From NCBI GenBank assembly GCA_963838155.1, contig CAWIQE010000005.1, positions 6,000 through 69,999 on the forward strand: a stretch of DNA of 64,000 nt, given 5' to 3'. Position 1 is the first letter of the stretch. Each line of letters starts with the position of its first letter. Of this stretch, positions 41,650-49,744 are shown piece after piece. Position numbers and translations under genes: made by a program. This DNA is from Pararhizobium_B sp963838155 (GTDB lineage Bacteria; Pseudomonadota; Alphaproteobacteria; Rhizobiales; Rhizobiaceae). The notes under the pieces were generated by a model. That model worked only from the letters and a program-made list of their open reading frames with translations, was not told where the DNA came from and did not search any database.

Positions 41650-41946
41650 ATGGATGCCGACATGCAGGAGCGCATCAGCGTTCGCGCATACAGGATATGG
41701 GAAGAGAAGGGCCGGCCGCACGGATCCTCGGACGATCACTGGCACCAGGCCAAGCGCGAGATCGAAGAGGAAGACCGGGCCGCCGGCAGGAAGCCGTCGA
41801 CGGCCGCCAAGGCGCCACGCCCCCGCAAGACGGCCTCGGCGGCGTCCGCATCCGCCTCGACAAGCGCGGCCGCTGCCCCGGCCAAGCCCAGGACCGCACG
41901 CAAGTCCCCTTCCCGGGAGAAGCCCCCGGCGGGAAAGAAGGGCTGA
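41650..41946 (+). CDS. DUF2934 stress-associated protein
   Basis: A 98-residue protein. The N-terminal ~40 residues are the DUF2934 motif (RISVRAYRIWEEKGRPHGSS then DDHWHQAKREIE). The rest is an Ala/Lys/Pro/Ser-rich, positively charged tail (AAAAPAKPRTARKSP) of histone H1-like composition, which suggests nucleic-acid binding. The ATG follows GGAGAGC. The EcfG-type promoter upstream puts it in the general stress response. Function unknown. Confidence 0.85.
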   Translation: MDADMQERISVRAYRIWEEKGRPHGSSDDHWHQAKREIEEEDRAAGRKPSTAAKAPRPRKTASAASASASTSAAAAPAKPRTARKSPSREKPPAGKKG

Positions 41947-41962
41947 GGCGCCAAGAGCCTCC

Positions 41963-41982
41963 GGCGCCCGCACGCGGGCGCC
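41963..41982. terminator. GC hairpin after the DUF2934 gene
   Basis: A perfect 8-bp stem (GGCGCCCG / CGGGCGCC) with a 4-base loop starts 17 bases after the stop codon. No T-run follows. Confidence 0.5.
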
Positions 41983-42106
41983 CGCGACGCCCCGGCCGCA
42001 AGCGCGGCGAGAAAGATATTCTCCACTGTTGTTTCCCGGCACTTGTCAGGCCACGCGAAAAGCCCAAATTTCCGGCTAGCCGAATGCGACCTGCGGCTGG
42101 GACCGG

Positions 42107-42958
42107 ATGGGATCGTCGTCGACGCACATGGGTTGGCCGTCAGTGTTCAGGACCGTTCTCTTGGTGGGCAGCGCTCCCGATGCGGTGCGCGCTCGCGACA
42201 TAGAGCCGCGGCATCTCTCGGCGGTCGTCGCCGTCAACAACGCCTGGCAGGTTCGGGAGGACTGGACCTACTGCGTCCACGCCGGCGATTTTCCGGAGAC
42301 CCGACGGCCGGTTCCCTCCCAGGACCAGATACTGGTTTCGCACCTCGACTACGTGCCGGCGAACAACCGTTTCGGCGGCATCGTCTATGCCGGTGCCACG
42401 ATGGCCTTCTCGGCCGCCTATTGGGTCCTCCATGCGCTGAAGCCGGCCGTCATCGCCTTCTGCGGCTGCGACATGATCTACGACCGATCCGGAACGACGC
42501 ATTTCTACGGTAACGGGACGGCCGATCCCCTGCGCGACGACCCGACCCTGCAGAGCCTCGAGGCCAAGGCCAGCAGGTTGCTGCTCCTGGCCGCGCGCCA
42601 GGGCTGCCTTTGCGTCAACCTGTCCGAAGGCGCCGAAAGCCGCCTGACGTTCCCGCGCCTCGACCCCATCCTGCTCGGAGCTCCGCTGGACGCCCTGCAC
42701 GGAGCCATGCTTCGCGAGGTTCGCTCCACCTGCGACGTGCCGGCCATGGTGTCCGCGCTCGCGCGCGAATCGAGCGCTGCGAATTTCGTTGCCGGAGGGG
42801 ACTACTGGAACCATCCGCACCTCGTCGATGCCGCCGTTCTCGGGGAGATCGACGCCCTCTGGCGCAGCGCCCACCGGCTGTCCCCGGCCCCGTCCGGGAC
42901 GAACGGAAGCTCGGAAGCGATCGCCGCGGACGCGGGCCTCGGCAAGGTCCGCCGATAG
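42107..42958 (+). CDS. Hypothetical Rossmann-like protein, possibly sugar-nucleotide related
   Basis: A 283-residue protein I do not recognise with confidence. It starts with a nucleotide-binding-like strand-turn (TVLLVGSAPDAVRARDIE) and then VVAVNNAWQVREDWTYCVHA. In the middle it has a possible metal or sugar site in AFCGCDMIYDRSGTTHFYGN. The layout recalls DUF115 and GT42 sialyltransferase-like proteins, which begin with a GNGPS-type loop followed by a strand ending in Asn, but the match is weak. An internal ATG at 42128 may be the true start. It stands alone, 4.8 kb from the polysaccharide cluster, on the same strand. Confidence 0.65.
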   Translation: MGSSSTHMGWPSVFRTVLLVGSAPDAVRARDIEPRHLSAVVAVNNAWQVREDWTYCVHAGDFPETRRPVPSQDQILVSHLDYVPANNRFGGIVYAGATMAFSAAYWVLHALKPAVIAFCGCDMIYDRSGTTHFYGNGTADPLRDDPTLQSLEAKASRLLLLAARQGCLCVNLSEGAESRLTFPRLDPILLGAPLDALHGAMLREVRSTCDVPAMVSALARESSAANFVAGGDYWNHPHLVDAAVLGEIDALWRSAHRLSPAPSGTNGSSEAIAADAGLGKVRR

Positions 42959-43006
42959 AGCGCTTCCAGCAAGCAAACAAGCGCGGACAGATTCCAGGAT
43001 CGACCG

Positions 43007-43684
43007 TCATTCCTGCAGCGCCTCGCTCGCCAGCGCGCGTGCGACGCCGTTGTCGATATGGCGTCGCAGCAGCCGCTGCGCCTTCGCGGCGTCGCGTTCC
43101 AGCGCGGCGTCGAGAAGCGCGCGGTGCTCGTCCTCCGCCTCGCGTCCGCGAAAGGCCGGCGCGATCATCTGGTAGCGCAGGCACTTGTCGAACACGGCGG
43201 CATGGACCTCGACCAGCGTCCGCGACCCGCACGCCATGATCAGCGCCTGGTGGAATTCCCGGTCGTATTGCATCCAGGTCTCCTTCGCCGACATATCGCC
43301 GGCGATCATGCGCTGTTCCATCTGGCCGAGCTTGTGGTGGGCGGCGACCACGGCACCCTCCCAGTCCATGTCGCCGCTGCGCAACGACAGCTCCAGCCCG
43401 TGGCACTCCAGCAGCGCCCGCAAGGCCGAGACCTCGCGCAGGTCGTCCGCCGAAATCGGCGCGACCGCGAAGCCGCGCTGGCCCTGCGCAGCGACGAAGC
43501 CTTCCGACGTCAGACGATTGAGGATCTCTCGAAGCGTCGACACGCTGACGCCGTAGCGTTCCCTCAGCCTGTCGAGCCGCAACCTCTCTTCGGGCGCGAG
43601 CCGGCCGAAGATGACGTCGGACCGGATGCGGCGGTAGGCGCCTTCCGCGACGCTCGGCTGAAGGGCGGATGGTTTCGCCGTCAC
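43007..43684 (-). CDS. GntR-family (FCD) transcriptional regulator
   Basis: A 225-residue FadR-type regulator. The winged helix (residues ~13-75) includes AYRRIRSDVIFGRLAPEERL, YGVSVSTLREILNRLTSEGF and GQRGFAVAPIS. The C-terminal FCD effector domain follows, with metal-type His/Asp residues in YDREFHQALIMACG and EDEHRALLDAAL. It ends next to aroQ, on the same strand, and probably controls the divergent aroQ and TRAP transporter genes through the palindrome at 44225-44240. The inducer is likely the transported organic acid. Confidence 0.88.
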   Translation of the reverse strand: MTAKPSALQPSVAEGAYRRIRSDVIFGRLAPEERLRLDRLRERYGVSVSTLREILNRLTSEGFVAAQGQRGFAVAPISADDLREVSALRALLECHGLELSLRSGDMDWEGAVVAAHHKLGQMEQRMIAGDMSAKETWMQYDREFHQALIMACGSRTLVEVHAAVFDKCLRYQMIAPAFRGREAEDEHRALLDAALERDAAKAQRLLRRHIDNGVARALASEALQE

Positions 43685-43705
43685 GATGCGGTCATCCGGC
43701 CGTCC

Positions 43706-44155
43706 TCAGTGCCCGCCCGCCTCCAGAAGGCTGGCGATACGCCGCAGCGCGAGCCCGTACCCCTCGGTGCCGCAGCCGGCGATGACGCCGTCCGCCCGCA
43801 GCGAGACATAGGAATGGTGCCGGAACGCCTCGCGCTGGTGGATGTTGGAGATGTGGACCTCGAGGACCGGGCATTCGCACATCTTGAGTGCGTCGAGGAT
43901 GGCCACCGACGTATGCGAGAAGGCGGCCGGGTTGATGACGATGGCCGCCGCGCCTTCCCGCGCCTCCTGGATCAGGTCGACGATCTCGTGCTCGGCGTTG
44001 CTCTGGTGGAAGCGCATGTCGAGGCCGAGTTCTCCGGCGAGCTTGCGGCAGGCCGCTTCCACGTCCGCCAGCGTTTCGTGCCCGTAGATCTCCGGCTGCC
44101 GCTTTCCCAGCAGATTGAGGTTCGGCCCGTTCAGGACGAAGACCGGCTTTGTCAT
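43706..44155 (-). CDS. aroQ: Type II 3-dehydroquinate dehydratase
   Basis: A 149-residue enzyme that interconverts 3-dehydroquinate and 3-dehydroshikimate. The start VFVLNGPNLNLLGKRQPEIY contains the active-site loop with the catalytic Tyr and Arg; VINPAAFSHTSVAILDAL and EVHISNIHQREAFRHHSYVS supply the His and other substrate residues. Length and motifs are complete. Its placement between a GntR regulator and a TRAP transporter suggests a catabolic role in quinate or dehydroquinate use rather than aromatic biosynthesis. The product would feed the protocatechuate route. Confidence 0.93.
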   Translation of the reverse strand: MTKPVFVLNGPNLNLLGKRQPEIYGHETLADVEAACRKLAGELGLDMRFHQSNAEHEIVDLIQEAREGAAAIVINPAAFSHTSVAILDALKMCECPVLEVHISNIHQREAFRHHSYVSLRADGVIAGCGTEGYGLALRRIASLLEAGGH

Positions 44156-44224
44156 TGCGAAGCTCCCTGCGACCGCCCTCGACGATCCTCGCCGGAAGTT
44201 AAGCGTGTTTCATCATAGGAAAGC

Positions 44225-44240
44225 AAGTTCATATGAGCTT
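44225..44240. promoter_or_regulatory. Candidate GntR operator between aroQ and dctP
   Basis: AAGTTCATATGAGCTT is a 16-base palindrome with one mismatched pair; the central TCATATGA is perfect. It lies midway between the two divergent starts (44155 and 44345), where the adjacent GntR protein would be expected to bind. Confidence 0.6.
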
Positions 44241-44344
44241 CGACGGTGCGTGCGTTGTCATCCATCGGAGATTGTGCGACCTTGCCGGCGGGCGAAGTCG
44301 GCGAGGAGGCCGCCGCGCCGATCGGGATTTTCGGGAGGATTGAA

Positions 44345-45352
44345 ATGCCATTCAACATCACACGACGCGCCTTTCTCGGTACGACCGCAACCGCCCTGTC
44401 GGCGGCATCGCTTTCCGGGCTTCCCGCCCTTGCCGCGGACAAGGTGACCCTGCGCCTGTCGTCCCCGGCGACGCCGAACGACCAGCGCGCCCTCGCCCTG
44501 ACCGACGTCTTCGGCCCCGAGGTGAAGGACTTCGCCGATTTCGAGCCCCATTGGAACGCGACCCTGTTCAAGCAGGGCACCGAGCTCGAGGCGATCGCGC
44601 GCGGCAATCTCGAGATGTCGATCACCTCGCCGCAGGAACTGGCGGTCTTCATTCCCGAATTCTCCATCTTCACGGCCGGCTACATGCTCAAGGACGCCGC
44701 GCAGCAGGTGAAGGTCTTCGAGGCGGATTTCATGGAGCCGCTCAAGAAGAAGGCCGAGGACAAGCTCAAGGTCAAGCTGCTGTCGGTCATGTATCTCGGC
44801 AAGCGCCAGCTCAATCTCCGCGAGTCCCGCAAGGACCTGGACGTCAAGACGCCGAAGGACCTGTCCGGCGTGAAGCTGAGAATGCCCGGCACCGATGCCT
44901 GGCAGTTCCTCGGCAAGGCGCTCGGCGCCAACCCGACGCCGATGGCCTTCACCGAGGTCTATACCGGCCTCCAGACCGGCGCGATCGACGGACAGGACAA
45001 TCCGCTGCCGACGGACAAGGACTCCAAGTTCTACGAGGTCACCAAGCAGATCTGCCTGACGAGCCATCTGGTCGACCAGAACTACCTCGCCTTCTCCAAG
45101 ACCGTTTGGGACAAGCTCACACCCGACCAGCAGAAGACGGTCCAGAAGGCGGCCGACGACGCGGCCGAGAGCGGCCGCAAGAAGCAGCTCGCCCTGGAGG
45201 ACGAACTGCAGGACTTCTTCAGGAAACACGGTCTCGACGTCTATGAGCCGGACGTCGACGCTTTCCGCGCGCACGTCCAGAAGGCCTACCTCGAGTCGAA
45301 GTTCTCGGAGAGCTGGCCGAAGGGCATGGTCGACAAGATCAACGCGCTCTGA
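44345..45352 (+). CDS. dctP: TRAP transporter substrate-binding protein
   Basis: A 335-residue periplasmic receptor of the DctP family. The signal is twin-arginine-like (NITRRAFLGTTATALSAASL, then LPALA), so it may be exported folded. The carboxylate-binding arginine is expected in GVKLRMPGTDAWQFLGKALG, and AFTEVYTGLQTGAIDGQDN is the TRAP signature. The start follows GGGAGGATTG. It is followed at once by the two membrane subunits. Neighbouring aroQ suggests the ligand is quinate, shikimate or a similar hydroxy acid. Confidence 0.92.
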   Translation: MPFNITRRAFLGTTATALSAASLSGLPALAADKVTLRLSSPATPNDQRALALTDVFGPEVKDFADFEPHWNATLFKQGTELEAIARGNLEMSITSPQELAVFIPEFSIFTAGYMLKDAAQQVKVFEADFMEPLKKKAEDKLKVKLLSVMYLGKRQLNLRESRKDLDVKTPKDLSGVKLRMPGTDAWQFLGKALGANPTPMAFTEVYTGLQTGAIDGQDNPLPTDKDSKFYEVTKQICLTSHLVDQNYLAFSKTVWDKLTPDQQKTVQKAADDAAESGRKKQLALEDELQDFFRKHGLDVYEPDVDAFRAHVQKAYLESKFSESWPKGMVDKINAL

Positions 45353-45367
45353 CGGGCGGAACCGCGC

Positions 45368-45895
45368 ATGGGGAGGCTACTCGCCTTTCTGCAAAGGCGG
45401 GCGAACGACGTGGCGGTGGCCCTGCTCACCGTCATGTTCGCGAGCTTCGTCATACAGATCGTCTCGCGCTACGTGCTTGACGCCCCCGTCGGCTGGTCGG
45501 TCGAGGTCTGCCTGACGGCCTGGCTCTGGGTGGTCTTCTGGGATGCCGCCTTCGGTCTCTCCGATCGCGACCACGTCAAGTTCGACATCGTCTACCATGC
45601 CGCCGGGCGACGCGCGAAACAGGTGCTGGCCGCGATCTCCGCCCTGGCGATCGTCGTCGGCCTTCTCGCGTCCATGCCCGCGACATACGGGTTCATCAGC
45701 TTCTACCAGATCAAGACGAGCGCCACGCTGCACCTGCGGCTCGACTACGTCTTCGCTGTCTACGGCATCTTCGCGATCGCCACGGTGCTGAGATACCTCT
45801 GGCGCATCCTGCGCATCCTGCGGGGTCGCGATCCCGACGGCGCCGAGCCGGACCGCCTGTCCCCGGTCGAGGCCGCGGAGAGGCCCCGTCCATGA
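45368..45895 (+). CDS. dctQ: TRAP transporter small permease subunit
   Basis: A 175-residue membrane protein with four helices (for example VALLTVMFASFVIQIVSR and TAWLWVVFWDAAFGL). It carries the DctQ motif around WSVEVCLTAWLW and DHVKFDIVYH. The tail is Pro/Glu/Arg-rich and cytoplasmic. It starts 16 bases after dctP and overlaps dctM by four bases. Confidence 0.9.
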   Translation: MGRLLAFLQRRANDVAVALLTVMFASFVIQIVSRYVLDAPVGWSVEVCLTAWLWVVFWDAAFGLSDRDHVKFDIVYHAAGRRAKQVLAAISALAIVVGLLASMPATYGFISFYQIKTSATLHLRLDYVFAVYGIFAIATVLRYLWRILRILRGRDPDGAEPDRLSPVEAAERPRP

Positions 45896-47187
45896 CGCTG
45901 CCGTTCGGACTGTGCCTGGTCGCCCTGCTCCTGATGGCGGCCATCGGCGCGCCCATCGCCCTGTCGATGCTGATCGGCGCGATCGTCTACGTCGCGGTCA
46001 AGGGCCAGGACCTGTCGCTCCCGGCCGAGCAGATGATCGAGGGGCTCTACGACAGCTTCGTGCTCCTCGCGGTGCCCCTCTTCATCGTCGCCGCCAACAT
46101 CATGAACGCCGGCACGATCAGCGAGCGGCTGCTGAAATTCTGCGTGGCCCTGGTCGGCCGCTTCCGGGGCGGCCTCGGCCACGTCAACGTCGTCGCTTCG
46201 CTGATCTTCGCCGGCATGTCGGGCTCCGCCGTCGCCGACGCGGCCGGTATCGGCAAGATCGTCATCGAGATGATGACCAAGGACGGCCGCTACCCGCGCG
46301 GCTACGCGGCGGCGATCACCGCCGCCGCCTCGACCATCGGCCCGATCATTCCGCCCTCAATTCCGATGGTGCTCTACGCCCTCGTCTCGGACCAGTCGAT
46401 CGGCTATCTTTTCCTCGGCGGCATCCTGCCCGGGCTCTTCATGGGCCTCGTGCTCATGGGGCTCAACGCCTGGATGGCGGCGCGGCGCGACGTCCGGCTC
46501 GAAAGCGGCGTGCCTCTGGCCGAGATCCCGCGCCTGACCCTCAACGCATTTCCCGCGCTGCTGATGCCGGTCATCCTGCTCTACGGCATCTATGGGGGCG
46601 TCACGACGCCGACGGAAGCCGCGGCGGTCGCCGCCGGCTACGCGCTGCTGCTCGCCGGGCTGTTCTATCGCGCCCTCAGCCTCAAGTCGCTCTACGGCAT
46701 CATGCTGCAGAGCGCCCATTCCTCGGCCGCCGTCGGCATGGTCATCGGTGGCGCGCTGATCTTCAACTACATCGTCGCGAGCGAGAACATCCCCGCGAAG
46801 GTCCAGGTGATGGTCGATGCCTGGCAGCTCTCTCCCCTCGCCTTCCTCCTGGTCGTCAACGCGATCTTCCTCGTGCTCGGCTGCCTCCTCGACGCATCGA
46901 CGATCATCCTGGTGATCGTCCCGCTCTTCATACCGGCCTGCCGGCACCTCCACATCGACCTGGTCCATTTCGGCGTCGTCGCCGTCGTCAATTGCATGAT
47001 CGGCCTGATCACGCCGCCCTACGGCATCGTGCTGTTCGTCATCAACGCCGTCACCGGGATTCCGCTCAGGGAGATCATCGGCGAGATCTGGCTCTTCATC
47101 GCCGTGCTCGTCGCCGCGCTCCTGGTCATGATCCTCGTGCCGGAAGTCGTTCTCTGGCTGCCGCGCGTGTTCGGCTACGTCGGGTAG
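45892..47187 (+). CDS. dctM: TRAP transporter large permease subunit
   Basis: A 431-residue permease of about twelve helices that couples uptake to the sodium gradient. Motifs: FIVAANIMNAGTISERLL, IFAGMSGSAVADAAGIGKI, AAASTIGPIIPPSIPMVLYA and LITPPYGIVLFVINAVTGIP. The start overlaps the dctQ stop. It completes the DctPQM transporter. Confidence 0.93.
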   Translation: MTLPFGLCLVALLLMAAIGAPIALSMLIGAIVYVAVKGQDLSLPAEQMIEGLYDSFVLLAVPLFIVAANIMNAGTISERLLKFCVALVGRFRGGLGHVNVVASLIFAGMSGSAVADAAGIGKIVIEMMTKDGRYPRGYAAAITAAASTIGPIIPPSIPMVLYALVSDQSIGYLFLGGILPGLFMGLVLMGLNAWMAARRDVRLESGVPLAEIPRLTLNAFPALLMPVILLYGIYGGVTTPTEAAAVAAGYALLLAGLFYRALSLKSLYGIMLQSAHSSAAVGMVIGGALIFNYIVASENIPAKVQVMVDAWQLSPLAFLLVVNAIFLVLGCLLDASTIILVIVPLFIPACRHLHIDLVHFGVVAVVNCMIGLITPPYGIVLFVINAVTGIPLREIIGEIWLFIAVLVAALLVMILVPEVVLWLPRVFGYVG

Positions 47188-47746
47188 CGGCATTGCTTTT
47201 TGCATTGCAATACGCGTCTTGATGCGCGGATCCTGCCTTGCCGCCACTTCTGCCGGACATTCGGAGACGGTTTCACAAAGCCCTGCAACACAAGGCTTCC
47301 CAGTGTCGAAGACCGGCTTCCGTCGACGCCCGATGCCGATTGAAAACGAGCTGTACGTCCCTCCTCCGCGGCCCACGGCCCTGTCGGAACGCCCCCGTGC
47401 GACCGAGAACCTTCGCAGGTGCCACAAAAGTGTCTTTTTGAAATGGAACAAGCGGGCGGAGTTCGTGTTCTAGGACACAAACTGTTTTCGAAAATGAGAC
47501 GACGGCGGTCTTCTGGATACTTTTTGCGACATTGCAGACGACAGTGCGCCGGAACGAGGCGGCCTCCGTCGGACGGGTGTTTGCCAAGTACGTCGATACG
47601 GACGCGGGTGGGCACTTGGCGCGGCGATCCCGCTTCTCCGATAAGGAATGGAAGTCACTATTGAGCTCGACACCAGGCAAGAACGATCGGAATTTCGCAA
47701 GTCCGGAATGGAGCGATGTCGTTGCGCCTCCCCCGGGGGCGCGTCG
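47188..47746. other. Long intergenic region before the polysaccharide cluster
   Basis: About 560 bases without a convincing gene, noticeably more AT-rich than the flanks. It holds an imperfect palindrome GTGTTCTAGGACAC near 47466-47479, a possible operator, and should carry the promoter of the first polysaccharide gene. Frames on both strands here have no credible ribosome site or domain. Confidence 0.5.
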
Positions 47747-48637
47747 ATGAAACTGACATACTTCACCAGCCCGACGCCGAACTTCGGGGACGAGCTCAAT
47801 CCCTGGATGTGGGAGCGCCTTCTCCCGCCCGGCTTCCTCGACGAAGACGAAGACGAACTCTTCGTCGGGATCGGCTCGATTCTCTCCTACTGGCTTCCGA
47901 AGCAACCTCGGAAATTCGTCTTCGGCACCGGCTACGGCGGCTACGACGAGCCTGCCGACGTCACGGACGGCAACTGGGACGTCCGATTCGTGCGCGGGCC
48001 CATAACCGCGCAGAAGGTCGGCCTCCCGGCCGAGGCGGCCATATGCGACAGCGCCTTACTCCTTCGCACCCTCGACCTGCCTCCCTCCTCCGGCAGGGGC
48101 GGGGTGGCGGTGATACCGCATTTCCAGAGCCTCGGCTTCGGATTCTGGGACCGCATCGTCGAATGGACGGGCTTCAATCTCATCGACCCGCGGCAGGACG
48201 TCGAGACGGTCATCTCTGAGATACGGGGCGCGGACCTGGTGATTGCCGAAGCGATGCACGGAGCGATCGTCGCGGATGCTCTGCGAACGCCCTGGGTGGC
48301 GCTGGCGCCGGTCAATCCCGCGCATCGAATGAAGTGGATGGACTGGGCGCAGTCCCTCAACATCGACTTGCGCCGCCACTCGATGCCGCCGACCGGACTC
48401 CTGGAATGGTACATAAACCGGACGGACGGTTTGGCCTACTACAAGGGTCGCGCCAAGAAATGGAGCGAAAGCCCGCTTGCCGCTCCCGTGAATCTCGCCT
48501 TCATGGCGCGCGCCGCCAGGAGCCTGTCGCGCATCGCAAAGGAACCTCCGCAGTTGAGCGCGGATTCAGAGATCGAGCGATGCACGCAGAGAGCATACGA
48601 AGCGGTCCAGACATTCATCAGCGAAAGGTCTCTCTAG
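47747..48637 (+). CDS. Polysaccharide pyruvyl transferase, ExoV-like
   Basis: A 296-residue protein resembling ExoV, which adds the pyruvyl ketal to succinoglycan. Typical segments are KLTYFTSPTPNFGDELNPWM at the start, LFVGIGSILSYWLP, VFGTGYGGYD, VRFVRGPITAQKVGL and EAMHGAIVADALRTPWVAL. The ATG at 47747 gives the family start; an in-frame ATG at 47648 would add a tail with no match. It is the first gene of the surface-polysaccharide set. The acceptor sugar cannot be told. Confidence 0.82.
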   Translation: MKLTYFTSPTPNFGDELNPWMWERLLPPGFLDEDEDELFVGIGSILSYWLPKQPRKFVFGTGYGGYDEPADVTDGNWDVRFVRGPITAQKVGLPAEAAICDSALLLRTLDLPPSSGRGGVAVIPHFQSLGFGFWDRIVEWTGFNLIDPRQDVETVISEIRGADLVIAEAMHGAIVADALRTPWVALAPVNPAHRMKWMDWAQSLNIDLRRHSMPPTGLLEWYINRTDGLAYYKGRAKKWSESPLAAPVNLAFMARAARSLSRIAKEPPQLSADSEIERCTQRAYEAVQTFISERSL

Positions 48638-48652
48638 GCCGCAGGAGTGAGC

Positions 48653-49663
48653 ATGCCGGAAAGAGTGGCTGTCATCATACCTTATTACCAGAACGAGCCC
48701 CGGTCGCTGCAGCGAGCGATCGGTTCGGTGCTCGAGCAGCGTCTTCCAGAAGGTGTCGGCGTCGACGTCGTCGTCGTCGACGACGAATCCCCCTCGCCCG
48801 CCGAGGAAAGCCTTCGCGACATCGTCTTCGAGGAGCCCTTCCTGCTGAGGCTCCTGAAAAAGTCGAACGGCGGCCCGGGCAGCGCGCGCAACTTCGGCCT
48901 CGACGCACTCGATCCGGCCGAGGTTGCCTATGTCGCCTTCCTCGACTCCGACGACGAGTGGATCGGCGACCATCTTTACGAGGCCATCGAGGGCATCAAG
49001 GCGGGCGCCGACCTCTGGTTCGCCAACAGCTTCGACGGCGACGGGGGAACATCGTTTTACTACCAGGAATACCTGACCTCGAGACATTCCGTCGACGCTA
49101 CCTCGGAGCCAGAAACGGGAAGCCTCCTCGGCAGGAACGCGTTTCGCGAGTTCCACAAAAGCTGCATGCCTCATACGTCGACTGTCGTTTATGACTTTCG
49201 CAAACACTCGCAGGTCAGATTCGAATCGGATCTACGGTTGGCGGGAGAGGATCACTTCTTTTGGTTGAGCATCGCCGATCGCGCCGAAGAGATCGCCTAC
49301 ACGACCGCCTGTCGCGGTCGACGCGGGAAAGGCGTGTCCATTTATCGCAGCAACCAGGGCTGGGACACGCCTCATGTCATCGACCTCTCCATGTACAAAT
49401 GCCTGTTCCACCGCAAGGTTGAAAGGAAGTTTGCGCTTACCGACGAAGAGCGGGATTTCAACCGCAGCGAGGAGAAATTCCACAGGGACCAGATCGTCTT
49501 CCTGGCGATAAGAAACATCGTGAAGCGGCCGGGCGACGTAGCCGGGTCGCTTGCCGAGACGTTCCGCGCAATGCCGACATTTCTCTTCGCTTTGCCAGGT
49601 AGCGTGTTGAGGATTCCCAATCACCGTGCGCGATTGCGGAGGATGAACGCCGGGCAGTCGTAG
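48653..49663 (+). CDS. Family 2 glycosyltransferase
   Basis: A 336-residue GT-A fold enzyme. The donor site is shown by VAVIIPYYQNEPRSLQRAIG, VVVVDDESPSPAEE, SNGGPGSARNFGLDAL and the DxD motif in VAFLDSDDEWIG. AGEDHFFWLSIADRAEEIA matches the (E/G)ED-type acceptor motif. The ATG at 48653 is seven bases after AGGAG; a GTG two codons earlier is too close. It resembles ExoU/ExoW-type transferases of rhizobial exopolysaccharide, but the sugar is unknown. Confidence 0.87.
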   Translation: MPERVAVIIPYYQNEPRSLQRAIGSVLEQRLPEGVGVDVVVVDDESPSPAEESLRDIVFEEPFLLRLLKKSNGGPGSARNFGLDALDPAEVAYVAFLDSDDEWIGDHLYEAIEGIKAGADLWFANSFDGDGGTSFYYQEYLTSRHSVDATSEPETGSLLGRNAFREFHKSCMPHTSTVVYDFRKHSQVRFESDLRLAGEDHFFWLSIADRAEEIAYTTACRGRRGKGVSIYRSNQGWDTPHVIDLSMYKCLFHRKVERKFALTDEERDFNRSEEKFHRDQIVFLAIRNIVKRPGDVAGSLAETFRAMPTFLFALPGSVLRIPNHRARLRRMNAGQS

Positions 49664-49744
49664 CAGGCGACGATTTTCGGAAGGGAACGTCCGGAATCCA
49701 AGGCAATTCAGCGGCTCGAAAGCCGGCAGCGAGAAAAGCGGAAA

